A DNA stretch of 64,000 nucleotides from Cladorhizidae sp. MBARI D1340-BT2 (taxonomy: Eukaryota; Porifera; Demospongiae; Poecilosclerida; Cladorhizidae): the NCBI GenBank assembly GCA_028752905.1, contig JAQNBH010000010.1, positions 25,710,242-25,774,241 of the forward strand. Direction: 5' to 3'. Positions within the stretch are counted from its first letter, which is position 1. Each line of letters starts with the position of its first letter. The notes beneath the pieces were generated by a model, which ran no database searches, was not told where the DNA came from, and saw only the letters and a list, made by a program, of their open reading frames with translations. Below are positions 26,374-39,301 of this stretch, piece after piece. The position numbers and the translations under genes were made by a program.

Positions 26374-28157
26374 GATTACACTGGATTATAGGTTGCACTG
26401 GAGTATAGGCTGCACTGGAGTATAGGCTGCACTGGAGTATAGGTTGCAATGGAGTATAGGTTGCACTGGAGTATACGTTGCACTGGAGTATAGGCTGCAC
26501 TGCAGTATAGGTGGCACTGGAGTATAGGTTGCACTGGAGTATAGGTTGCACTGCATGTATAGGCTGCACTGGAGTATAGGCTGCACTGGAGTATAGGTTG
26601 CACTGGAGTATAGGTTGCACTGGAGTATAGGCTGCACTGGAGTATAGGCTGCACTGGAGTATAGGCTGCACTGCATGTATAGGCTGCACTGGAGTATAGG
26701 CTGCACTGGAGTATAGGTTGCACTGGAGTATAGGTTGCACTGCATGTATAGGCTGCACTGGAGTATAGGCTGCACTGGAGTATAGGTTGCACTGGAGTAT
26801 AGGTTGCACTGGAGTATAGGTTGCACTGGAGTATAGGTTGCACTGCAGTATAGGTTGCACTGGAGTATAGATTGCACTGGAGTATAGGTTGCACTGGAGT
26901 ATAGGCTGCACTGGAGTATAGGTTGCACTGGAGTATAGATTGCACTGGAGTATAGGTTGCACTGGAGTATAGGCTGCACTGGAGTATAGGTTGCACTGGA
27001 GTATACTACAGTGTAGGTTGCACTGGAGTATAGGTTGCACTGGAGTATAGGTTGCACTGGATTATAGGTTGCACTGGAGTATAGGCTGCACTGAAGTATA
27101 TATTGCACTGGAGTATAGGCTGCACTGGAGTATAGGTTGCACTGGAGTATAGGTTGCACTGGAGTATAGGTTGTACTGCAGTATAGGTTGCACTGGAGTA
27201 TAGATTGCACTGGAGTATAGGTTGCACTGGAGTATAGGCTGCACTGGAGTATAGGCTGCACTGGAGTATAGGTTGCACTGGAGTATAGGTTGCACTGGAG
27301 TATAGGTTGCACTGGAGTATAGGTTGCACTGGAGTATAGGTTGCACTGGAGTATAGGTTGCACTGGAGTATAGGCTGCACTGGAGTATAGGTTGCACTGG
27401 AGTATAGGCTGCACTGGAGTATAGGTTGCACTGGAGTATAGGTTGCACTGGAGTATAGGTTGCACTGCAGTATAGGTTGCACTGGAGTATAGATTGCACT
27501 GGAGTATAGATTGCACTGGAGTATAGGTTGCACTGGAGTATAGGTTGCACTTGAGTATAGGTTGCACTGGAGTATAGGTTGCACTGGAGTATAGGTTGCA
27601 CTGGAGTATAGGCTGCACTGGAGTATAGGCTGCACTGGAGTATAGGTTGCACTGGAGTATAGGCTGCACTGGAGTATAGGTTGCACTGGAGTATTGGTTG
27701 CACTGGAGTATAGGTTGCACTGGACTATACTGGAGTGTAGGTTGCACTGGAGTATAGGTTGCACTGGAGTATAGGTTGCACTGGAGTATAGGTTGCACTG
27801 GAGTATACTGGAGTGTAGGTTGCACTGGAGTATAGGCTGCACTGGAGTATAGGTTGCACTGGAGTATAGATTGCACTGGAGTATAGGCTGCACTGGAGTA
27901 TAGGCTGCACTGGAGAATAGGTTGCACTTGAGTATAGGCTGCACTGGAGTATAGATTGCACTGGAGTATAGGTTGCACTGGAGTATAGGCTGCACTGGAG
28001 TATAGACTGCACTGGAGTATAGGTTGCACTGGAGTATAGGCTGCACTGGAGTATAGGCTGCACTGGAGAATAGGTTGCACTTGAGTATAGGCTGCAATGG
28101 AGTATAGACTGCACTGGAGTATAGGCTGCACTGGAGTATAGGCTGCACTGGAGTATA

Positions 28158-29946
28158 GATTACACTGGATTATAGGTTGCACTGGAGTATAGGCTGCACT
28201 GGAGTATAGGCTGCAATGGAGTATAGGTTGCACTGGAGTATAGGTTGCACTGGAGTATACGTTGCACTGGAGTATAGGCTGCACTGCAGTATAGGTGGCA
28301 CTGGAGTATAGGTTGCACTGGAGTATAGGTTGCACTGCATGTATAGGCTGCACTGGAGTATAGGCTGCACTGGAGTATAGGTTGCACTGGAGTATAGGTT
28401 GCACTGGAGTATAGGCTGCACTGGAGTATAGGTTGCACTGGAGTATAGGCTGCACTGGAGTATAGGCTGCACTGGAGAATAGGTTGCACTTGAGTATAGG
28501 CTGCAATGGAGTATAGACTGCACTGGAGTATAGGCTGCACTGGAGTATAGGCTGCACTGGAGTATAGATTACACTGGATTATAGGTTGCACTGGAGTATA
28601 GGCTGCACTGGAGTATAGGCTGCACTGGAGTATAGGTTGCAATGGAGTATAGGTTGCACTGGAGTATACGTTGCACTGGAGTATAGGCTGCACTGCAGTA
28701 TAGGTGGCACTGGAGTATAGGTTGCACTGGAGTATAGGTTGCACTGCATGTATAGGCTGCACTGGAGTATAGGCTGCACTGGAGTATAGGTTGCACTGGA
28801 GTATAGGTTGCACTGGAGTATAGGCTGCACTGGAGTATAGGTTGCACTGGAGTATAGGCTGCACTGGAGTATAGGCTGCACTGGAGTATAGGCTGCACTG
28901 GAGTATAGATTGCACTGGAGTATAGGTTGCACTGGAGTATAGGTTGCACTGGAGTATAGGCTGCACTGGAGTATAGGTTGCACTGGAGTATAGGTTGCAC
29001 TGGAGTATAGGCTGCACTGGAGTATAGGCTGCACTGGAGAATAGGTTGCACTTGAGTATAGGCTGCAATGGAGTATAGACTGCACTGGAGTATAGGCTGC
29101 ACTGGAGTATAGGCTGCACTGGAGTATAGATTACACTGGATTATAGGTTGCACTGGAGTATAGGCTGCACTGGAGTATAGGCTGCAATGGAGTATAGGTT
29201 GCACTGGAGTATAGGTTGCACTGGAGTATACGTTGCACTGGAGTATAGGCTGCACTGCAGTATAGGTGGCACTGGAGTATAGGTTGCACTGGAGTATAGG
29301 TTGCACTGCATGTATAGGCTGCACTGGAGTATAGGCTGCACTGGAGTATAGGTTGCACTGGAGTATAGGTTGCACTGGAGTATAGGCTGCACTGGAGTAT
29401 AGGTTGCACTGGAGTATAGGCTGCACTGGAGTATAGGCTGCACTGGAGAATAGGTTGCACTTGAGTATAGGCTGCAATGGAGTATAGACTGCACTGGAGT
29501 ATAGGCTGCACTGGAGTATAGGCTGCACTGGAGTATAGATTACACTGGATTATAGGTTGCACTGGAGTATAGGCTGCACTGGAGTATAGGCTGCAATGGA
29601 GTATAGGTTGCACTGGAGTATAGGTTGCACTGGAGTATACGTTGCACTGGAGTATAGGCTGCACTGCAGTATAGGTGGCACTGGAGTATAGGTTGCACTG
29701 GAGTATAGGTTGCACTGCATGTATAGGCTGCACTGGAGTATAGGCTGCACTGGAGTATAGGTTGCACTGGAGTATAGGTTGCACTGGAGTATAGGCTGCA
29801 CTGGAGTATAGGTTGCACTGGAGTATAGGCTGCACTGGAGTATAGGCTGCACTGGAGAATAGGTTGCACTTGAGTATAGGCTGCAATGGAGTATAGACTG
29901 CACTGGAGTATAGGCTGCACTGGAGTATAGGCTGCACTGGAGTATA
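28158..29946. repeat. 409-bp higher-order repeat stretch 2
   Basis: Junctions at 28,158, 28,567, 29,129, 29,538 and 29,947 give lengths 409, 562, 409 and 409, the same series as stretch 1 and offset by 10,780 bp. Confidence 0.9.
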
Positions 29947-32900
29947 GATTACACTGGATTATAGGTTGCACTGGAGTATAGGCTGCACTGGAGTATAGGC
30001 TGCACTGGAGTATAGGTTGCAATGGAGTATAGGTTGCACTGGAGTATACGTTGCACTGGAGTATAGGCTGCACTGCAGTATAGGTGGCACTGGAGTATAG
30101 GTTGCACTGGAGTATAGGTTGCACTGCATGTATAGGCTGCACTGGAGTATAGGCTGCACTGGAGTATAGGTTGCACTGGAGTATAGGTTGCACTGGAGTA
30201 TAGGCTGCACTGGAGTATAGGTTGCACTGGAGTATAGGCTGCACTGGAGTATAGGCTGCACTGGAGTATAGGCTGCACTGGAGTATAGATTGCACTGGAG
30301 TATAGGTTGCACTGGAGTATAGGTTGCACTGGAGTATAGGCTGCACTGGAGTATAGGTTGCACTGGAGTATAGGTTGCACTGGAGTATAGGCTGCACTGG
30401 AGTATAGGCTGCACTGGAGTATAGGTTGCACTGGAGTATAGGTTGTACTGGAGTATAGGTTGCACTGGAGTATAGGTTGCACTGGAGTATAGGTTGCACT
30501 GGAGTATAGGCTGCACTGGAGTATAGGTTGCACTGGAGTATAGGCTGCACTGGAGTATAGGCTGCACTGGAGTATAGGTTGCACTGGAGTATAGGTTGCA
30601 CTAGAGTACAGATTGCACTGGAGTATAGGTTGCACTGGAGTATAGGTTGCACTGGAGTATAGGTTGCACTGGAGTATTGGTTGCACTGGAGTATAGGTTG
30701 CACTGGAGTATACTACAGTGTAGGTTGCACTGGAGTATAGGTTGCACTGGAGTATAGGTTGCACTGGATTATAGGTTGCACTGGAGTATAGGCTGCACTG
30801 AAGTATATATTGCACTGGAGTATAGGCTGCACTGGAGTATAGGTTGCACTGGAGTATAGGTTGCACTGGAGTATAGGTTGCACTGCAGTATAGGTTGCAC
30901 TGGAGTATAGATTGCACTGGAGTATAGGTTGCACTGGAGTATAGGCTGCACTGGAGTATAGGCTGCACTGGAGTATAGATTGCACTGGAGTATAGATTGC
31001 ACTGGAGTATAGGTTGCACTGGAGTATAGGCTGCACTGGAGTATAGGTTTCACTGGAGTATAGGCTGCACTGGAGTATAGGTTGCACTGGAGTATAGGTT
31101 GCACTGGAGTATAGGTTGCACTGGAGTATAGGCTGCACTGGAGTATAGGCTGCACTGGAGTATAGGCTGCACTGCATGTATAGGCTGCACTGGAGTATAG
31201 GCTGCACTGGAGTATAGGTTGCACTGGAGTATAGGTTGCACTGCATGTATAGGCTGCACTGGAGTATAGGCTGCACTGGAGTATAGGTTGCACTGGAGTA
31301 TAGGTTGCACTGGAGTATAGGTTGCACTGGAGTATAGGTTGCACTGCAGTATAGGTTGCACTGGAGTATAGATTGCACTGGAGTATAGGTTGCACTGGAG
31401 TATAGGCTGCACTGGAGTATAGGTTGCACTGGAGTATAGATTGCACTGGAGTATAGGTTGCACTGGAGTATAGGCTGCACTGGAGTATAGGTTGCACTGG
31501 AGTATACTACAGTGTAGGTTGCACTGGAGTATAGGTTGCACTGGAGTATAGGTTGCACTGGATTATAGGTTGCACTGGAGTATAGGCTGCACTGAAGTAT
31601 ATATTGCACTGGAGTATAGGCTGCACTGGAGTATAGGTTGCACTGGAGTATAGGTTGCACTGGAGTATAGGTTGTACTGCAGTATAGGTTGCACTGGAGT
31701 ATAGATTGCACTGGAGTATAGGTTGCACTGGAGTATAGGCTGCACTGGAGTATAGGCTGCACTGGAGTATAGGTTGCACTGGAGTATAGGTTGCACTGGA
31801 GTATAGGTTGCACTGGAGTATAGGTTGCACTGGAGTATAGGTTGCACTGGAGTATAGGTTGCACTGGAGTATAGGCTGCACTGGAGTATAGGTTGCACTG
31901 GAGTATAGGCTGCACTGGAGTATAGGTTGCACTGGAGTATAGGTTGCACTGGAGTATAGGTTGCACTGCAGTATAGGTTGCACTGGAGTATAGATTGCAC
32001 TGGAGTATAGATTGCACTGGAGTATAGGTTGCACTGGAGTATAGGTTGCACTTGAGTATAGGTTGCACTGGAGTATAGGTTGCACTGGAGTATAGGTTGC
32101 ACTGGAGTATAGGCTGCACTGGAGTATAGGCTGCACTGGAGTATAGGTTGCACTGGAGTATAGGCTGCACTGGAGTATAGGTTGCACTGGAGTATTGGTT
32201 GCACTGGAGTATAGGTTGCACTGGACTATACTGGAGTGTAGGTTGCACTGGAGTATAGGTTGCACTGGAGTATAGGTTGCACTGGAGTATAGGTTGCACT
32301 GGAGTATACTGGAGTGTAGGTTGCACTGGAGTATAGGCTGCACTGGAGTATAGGTTGCACTGGAGTATAGATTGCACTGGAGTATAGGCTGCACTGGAGT
32401 ATAGGCTGCACTGGAGAATAGGTTGCACTTGAGTATAGGCTGCACTGGAGTATAGATTGCACTGGAGTATAGGTTGCACTGGAGTATAGGCTGCACTGGA
32501 GTATAGACTGCACTGGAGTATAGGTTGCACTGGAGTATAGGCTGCACTGGAGTATAGGTTGCACTGGAGTATAGGCTGCACTGGAGTATAGGCTGCACTG
32601 GAGTATAGGTTGCACTGGAGTATAGGTTGCACTAGAGTACAGATTGCACTGGAGTATAGGTTGCACTGGAGTATAGGTTGCACTGGAGTATAGGTTGCAC
32701 TGGAGTATTGGTTGCACTGGAGTATAGGTTGCACTGGAGTATACTACAGTGTAGGTTGCACTGGAGTATAGGTTGCACTGGAGTATAGGTTGCACTGGAG
32801 TATAGGTTGCACTGGAGTATAGGTTGCACTGGATTATAGGTTGCACTGGAGTATAGGCTGCACTGAAGTATATATTGCACTGGAGTATAGGCTGCACTGG

Positions 32901-34337
32901 AGTATAGGTTGCACTGGAGTATAGGTTGCACTGGAGTATAGGTTGCACTGCAGTATAGGTTGCACTGGAGTATAGATTGCACTGGAGTATAGGTTGCACT
33001 GGAGTATAGGCTGCACTGGAGTATAGGCTGCACTGGAGTATAGATTGCACTGGAGTATAGATTGCACTGGAGTATAGGTTGCACTGGAGTATAGGCTGCA
33101 CTGGAGTATAGGTTTCACTGGAGTATAGGCTGCACTGGAGTATAGGTTGCACTGGAGTATAGGTTGCACTGGAGTATAGGTTGCACTGGAGTATAGGCTG
33201 CACTGGAGTATAGGCTGCACTGGAGTATAGGCTGCACTGCATGTATAGGCTGCACTGGAGTATAGGCTGCACTGGAGTATAGGTTGCACTGGAGTATAGG
33301 TTGCACTGCATGTATAGGCTGCACTGGAGTATAGGCTGCACTGGAGTATAGGTTGCACTGGAGTATAGGTTGCACTGGAGTATAGGTTGCACTGGAGTAT
33401 AGGTTGCACTGCAGTATAGGTTGCACTGGAGTATAGATTGCACTGGAGTATAGGTTGCACTGGAGTATAGGCTGCACTGGAGTATAGGTTGCACTGGAGT
33501 ATAGATTGCACTGGAGTATAGGTTGCACTGGAGTATAGGCTGCACTGGAGTATAGGTTGCACTGGAGTATACTACAGTGTAGGTTGCACTGGAGTATAGG
33601 TTGCACTGGAGTATAGGTTGCACTGGATTATAGGTTGCACTGGAGTATAGGCTGCACTGAAGTATATATTGCACTGGAGTATAGGCTGCACTGGAGTATA
33701 GGTTGCACTGGAGTATAGGTTGCACTGGAGTATAGGTTGTACTGCAGTATAGGTTGCACTGGAGTATAGATTGCACTGGAGTATAGGTTGCACTGGAGTA
33801 TAGGCTGCACTGGAGTATAGGCTGCACTGGAGTATAGGTTGCACTGGAGTATAGGTTGCACTGGAGTATAGGTTGCACTGGAGTATAGGTTGCACTGGAG
33901 TATAGGTTGCACTGGAGTATAGGTTGCACTGGAGTATAGGCTGCACTGGAGTATAGGTTGCACTGGAGTATAGGCTGCACTGGAGTATAGGTTGCACTGG
34001 AGTATAGGTTGCACTGGAGTATAGGTTGCACTGCAGTATAGGTTGCACTGGAGTATAGATTGCACTGGAGTATAGATTGCACTGGAGTATAGGTTGCACT
34101 GGAGTATAGGTTGCACTTGAGTATAGGTTGCACTGGAGTATAGGTTGCACTGGAGTATAAGTTGCACTGGAGTATAGGCTGCACTGGAGTATAGGCTGCA
34201 CTGGAGTATAGGTTGCACTGGAGTATAGGCTGCACTGGAGTATAGGTTGCACTGGAGTATTGGTTGCACTGGAGTATAGGTTGCACTGGACTATACTGGA
34301 GTGTAGGTTGCACTGGAGTATAGGTTGCACTGGAGTA
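29401..34337. repeat. Duplicated core segment, partner at 38,090-43,026
   Basis: Offset is 8,689 bp. The left edge of the partner lies at the second member of a 102-bp tandem duplication (38,031-38,190). The right edge is a TATTGG versus TATAGG monomer difference at 43,027. The GTATAAGTTGC monomer near 34,158 is absent from the partner, so the partner derives from a version without that change. Confidence 0.83.
30713..33582. repeat. Palindrome cassette 3 (794-1,237-828)
   Basis: Palindromes start at 30,713, 31,507, 32,744 and 33,572, exactly 10,780 bp from those of cassette 2. This is the cassette 2 equivalent in the second copy of the 10.78-kb tandem duplication. Confidence 0.9.
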
Positions 34338-35603
34338 TAGGTTGCACTGGAGTATAGGTTGCACTGGAGTATAGGTTGCACTGGAGTATAGATTGCACTG
34401 GAGTATAGGCTGCACTGGAGTATAGGCTGCACTGGAGAATAGGTTGCACTTGAGTATAGGCTGCACTGGAGTATAGATTGCACTGGAGTATAGGTTGCAC
34501 TGGAGTATAGGCTGCACTGGAGTATAGACTGCACTGGAGTATAGGTTGCACTGGAGTATAGGCTGCACTGGAGTATAGGTTGCACTGGAGTATAGGCTGC
34601 ACTGGAGTATAGGCTGCACTGGAGTATAGGTTGCACTGGAGTATAGGTTGCACTAGAGTACAGATTGCACTGGAGTATAGGTTGCACTGGAGTATAGGTT
34701 GCACTGGAGTATAGGTTGCACTGGAGTATTGGTTGCACTGGAGTATAGGTTGCACTGGAGTATACTACAGTGTAGGTTGCACTGGAGTATAGGTTGCACT
34801 GGAGTATAGGTTGCACTGGAGTATAGGTTGCACTGGAGTATAGGTTGCACTGGATTATAGGTTGCACTGGAGTATAGGCTGCACTGAAGTATATATTGCA
34901 CTGGAGTATAGGCTGCACTGGAGTATAGGTTGCACTGGAGTATAGGTTGCACTGGAGTATAGGTTGCACTGCAGTATAGGTTGCACTGGAGTATAGATTG
35001 CACTGGAGTATAGGTTGCACTGGAGTATAGGCTGCACTGGAGTATAGGCTGCACTGGAGTATAGATTGCACTGGAGTATAGATTGCACTGGAGTATAGGT
35101 TGCACTGGAGTATAGGCTGCACTGGAGTATAGGTTTCACTGGAGTATAGGCTGCACTGGAGTATAGGTTGCACTGGAGTATAGGTTGCACTGGAGTATAG
35201 GTTGCACTGGAGTATAGGCTGCACTGGAGTATAGGCTGCACTGGAGTATAGGCTGCACTGCATGTATAGGCTGCACTGGAGTATAGGCTGCACTGGAGTA
35301 TAGGTTGCACTGGAGTATAGGTTGCACTGCATGTATAGGCTGCACTGGAGTATAGGCTGCACTGGAGTATAGGTTGCACTGGAGTATAGGTTGCACTGGA
35401 GTATAGGTTGCACTGGAGTATAGGTTGCACTGCAGTATAGGTTGCACTGGAGTATAGATTGCACTGGAGTATAGGTTGCACTGGAGTATAGGCTGCACTG
35501 GAGTATAGGTTGCACTGGAGTATAGATTGCACTGGAGTATAGGTTGCACTGGAGTATAGGCTGCACTGGAGTATAGGTTGCACTGGAGTATACTACAGTG
35601 TAG
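33572..35603. repeat. Short palindrome cassette (1,193-828), second copy
   Basis: Palindromes start at 33,572, 34,765 and 35,593. It carries the same private GTATAAGTTGC monomers (near 34,158 and 36,179) as the copy 10,780 bp upstream. Confidence 0.86.
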
Positions 35604-36744
35604 GTTGCACTGGAGTATAGGTTGCACTGGAGTATAGGTTGCACTGGATTATAGGTTGCACTGGAGTATAGGCTGCACTGAAGTATATATTGCACTGGAG
35701 TATAGGCTGCACTGGAGTATAGGTTGCACTGGAGTATAGGTTGCACTGGAGTATAGGTTGTACTGCAGTATAGGTTGCACTGGAGTATAGATTGCACTGG
35801 AGTATAGGTTGCACTGGAGTATAGGCTGCACTGGAGTATAGGCTGCACTGGAGTATAGGTTGCACTGGAGTATAGGTTGCACTGGAGTATAGGTTGCACT
35901 GGAGTATAGGTTGCACTGGAGTATAGGTTGCACTGGAGTATAGGTTGCACTGGAGTATAGGCTGCACTGGAGTATAGGTTGCACTGGAGTATAGGCTGCA
36001 CTGGAGTATAGGTTGCACTGGAGTATAGGTTGCACTGGAGTATAGGTTGCACTGCAGTATAGGTTGCACTGGAGTATAGATTGCACTGGAGTATAGATTG
36101 CACTGGAGTATAGGTTGCACTGGAGTATAGGTTGCACTTGAGTATAGGTTGCACTGGAGTATAGGTTGCACTGGAGTATAAGTTGCACTGGAGTATAGGC
36201 TGCACTGGAGTATAGGCTGCACTGGAGTATAGGTTGCACTGGAGTATAGGCTGCACTGGAGTATAGGTTGCACTGGAGTATTGGTTGCACTGGAGTATAG
36301 GTTGCACTGGACTATACTGGAGTGTAGGTTGCACTGGAGTATAGGTTGCACTGGAGTATAGGTTGCACTGGAGTATAGGTTGCACTGGAGTATACTGGAG
36401 TGTAGGTTGCACTGGAGTATAGGCTGCACTGGAGTATAGGTTGCACTGGAGTATAGATTGCACTGGAGTATAGGCTGCACTGGAGTATAGGCTGCACTGG
36501 AGAATAGGTTGCACTTGAGTATAGGCTGCACTGGAGTATAGATTGCACTGGAGTATAGGTTGCACTGGAGTATAGGCTGCACTGGAGTATAGACTGCACT
36601 GGAGTATAGGTTGCACTGGAGTATAGGCTGCACTGGAGTATAGGCTGCACTGGAGAATAGGTTGCACTTGAGTATAGGCTGCAATGGAGTATAGACTGCA
36701 CTGGAGTATAGGCTGCACTGGAGTATAGGCTGCACTGGAGTATA

Positions 36745-38635
36745 GATTACACTGGATTATAGGTTGCACTGGAGTATAGGCTGCACTGGAGTATAGGCTG
36801 CAATGGAGTATAGGTTGCACTGGAGTATAGGTTGCACTGGAGTATACGTTGCACTGGAGTATAGGCTGCACTGCAGTATAGGTGGCACTGGAGTATAGGT
36901 TGCACTGGAGTATAGGTTGCACTGCATGTATAGGCTGCACTGGAGTATAGGCTGCACTGGAGTATAGGTTGCACTGGAGTATAGGTTGCACTGGAGTATA
37001 GGCTGCACTGGAGTATAGGTTGCACTGGAGTATAGGCTGCACTGGAGTATAGGCTGCACTGGAGAATAGGTTGCACTTGAGTATAGGCTGCAATGGAGTA
37101 TAGACTGCACTGGAGTATAGGCTGCACTGGAGTATAGGCTGCACTGGAGTATAGATTACACTGGATTATAGGTTGCACTGGAGTATAGGCTGCACTGGAG
37201 TATAGGCTGCACTGGAGTATAGGTTGCAATGGAGTATAGGTTGCACTGGAGTATACGTTGCACTGGAGTATAGGCTGCACTGCAGTATAGGTGGCACTGG
37301 AGTATAGGTTGCACTGGAGTATAGGTTGCACTGCATGTATAGGCTGCACTGGAGTATAGGCTGCACTGGAGTATAGGTTGCACTGGAGTATAGGTTGCAC
37401 TGGAGTATAGGCTGCACTGGAGTATAGGTTGCACTGGAGTATAGGCTGCACTGGAGTATAGGCTGCACTGGAGTATAGGCTGCACTGGAGTATAGATTGC
37501 ACTGGAGTATAGGTTGCACTGGAGTATAGGTTGCACTGGAGTATAGGCTGCACTGGAGTATAGGTTGCACTGGAGTATAGGTTGCACTGGAGTATAGGCT
37601 GCACTGGAGTATAGGCTGCACTGGAGAATAGGTTGCACTTGAGTATAGGCTGCAATGGAGTATAGACTGCACTGGAGTATAGGCTGCACTGGAGTATAGG
37701 CTGCACTGGAGTATAGATTACACTGGATTATAGGTTGCACTGGAGTATAGGCTGCACTGGAGTATAGGCTGCAATGGAGTATAGGTTGCACTGGAGTATA
37801 GGTTGCACTGGAGTATACGTTGCACTGGAGTATAGGCTGCACTGCAGTATAGGTGGCACTGGAGTATAGGTTGCACTGGAGTATAGGTTGCACTGCATGT
37901 ATAGGCTGCACTGGAGTATAGGCTGCACTGGAGTATAGGTTGCACTGGAGTATAGGTTGCACTGGAGTATAGGCTGCACTGGAGTATAGGTTGCACTGGA
38001 GTATAGGCTGCACTGGAGTATAGGCTGCACTGGAGAATAGGTTGCACTTGAGTATAGGCTGCAATGGAGTATAGACTGCACTGGAGTATAGGCTGCACTG
38101 GAGTATAGGCTGCACTGGAGTATAGGCTGCACTGGAGAATAGGTTGCACTTGAGTATAGGCTGCAATGGAGTATAGACTGCACTGGAGTATAGGCTGCAC
38201 TGGAGTATAGGCTGCACTGGAGTATAGATTACACTGGATTATAGGTTGCACTGGAGTATAGGCTGCACTGGAGTATAGGCTGCAATGGAGTATAGGTTGC
38301 ACTGGAGTATAGGTTGCACTGGAGTATACGTTGCACTGGAGTATAGGCTGCACTGCAGTATAGGTGGCACTGGAGTATAGGTTGCACTGGAGTATAGGTT
38401 GCACTGCATGTATAGGCTGCACTGGAGTATAGGCTGCACTGGAGTATAGGTTGCACTGGAGTATAGGTTGCACTGGAGTATAGGCTGCACTGGAGTATAG
38501 GTTGCACTGGAGTATAGGCTGCACTGGAGTATAGGCTGCACTGGAGAATAGGTTGCACTTGAGTATAGGCTGCAATGGAGTATAGACTGCACTGGAGTAT
38601 AGGCTGCACTGGAGTATAGGCTGCACTGGAGTATA
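36745..38635. repeat. 409-bp higher-order repeat stretch 3
   Basis: Junctions at 36,745, 37,154, 37,716, 38,227 and 38,636 give lengths 409, 562, 511 and 409. The 511-bp unit equals 409 plus six monomers (102 bp), made by tandem duplication of the block containing GAGAATAGG, CACTTGAG, GCAATGG and AGACTGC (near 38,031-38,090 and again 38,131-38,190). Confidence 0.88.
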
Positions 38636-39301
38636 GATTACACTGGATTATAGGTTGCACTGGAGTATAGGCTGCACTGGAGTATAGGCTGCACTGGAGT
38701 ATAGGTTGCAATGGAGTATAGGTTGCACTGGAGTATACGTTGCACTGGAGTATAGGCTGCACTGCAGTATAGGTGGCACTGGAGTATAGGTTGCACTGGA
38801 GTATAGGTTGCACTGCATGTATAGGCTGCACTGGAGTATAGGCTGCACTGGAGTATAGGTTGCACTGGAGTATAGGTTGCACTGGAGTATAGGCTGCACT
38901 GGAGTATAGGTTGCACTGGAGTATAGGCTGCACTGGAGTATAGGCTGCACTGGAGTATAGGCTGCACTGGAGTATAGATTGCACTGGAGTATAGGTTGCA
39001 CTGGAGTATAGGTTGCACTGGAGTATAGGCTGCACTGGAGTATAGGTTGCACTGGAGTATAGGTTGCACTGGAGTATAGGCTGCACTGGAGTATAGGCTG
39101 CACTGGAGTATAGGTTGCACTGGAGTATAGGTTGTACTGGAGTATAGGTTGCACTGGAGTATAGGTTGCACTGGAGTATAGGTTGCACTGGAGTATAGGC
39201 TGCACTGGAGTATAGGTTGCACTGGAGTATAGGCTGCACTGGAGTATAGGCTGCACTGGAGTATAGGTTGCACTGGAGTATAGGTTGCACTAGAGTACAG
39301 A

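Larger units (their letters stand above)
15802..26581. repeat. 10,780-bp tandem duplication, copy A
   Basis: The order of variant monomers here recurs 10,780 bp downstream. The left edge is set by a T/C difference between 15,801 and 26,581, with loss of match further left. The right edge is ambiguous by about 67 bp (26,582-26,648), because copy A's end and copy B's start share that sequence. All junction and palindrome markers inside have partners at exactly +10,780. Confidence 0.88.
26582..37361. repeat. 10,780-bp tandem duplication, copy B
   Basis: Second, directly adjacent head-to-tail copy. Matching to copy A can be followed to about 37,428, where a T/C difference (37,429 versus 26,649) ends it. 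Rare variants are shared, including GTATAAGTTGC and both 562-bp variants of the 409-bp repeat. I saw no substitution between copies in the stretches I compared directly; a base-by-base alignment was not done. Confidence 0.88.
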
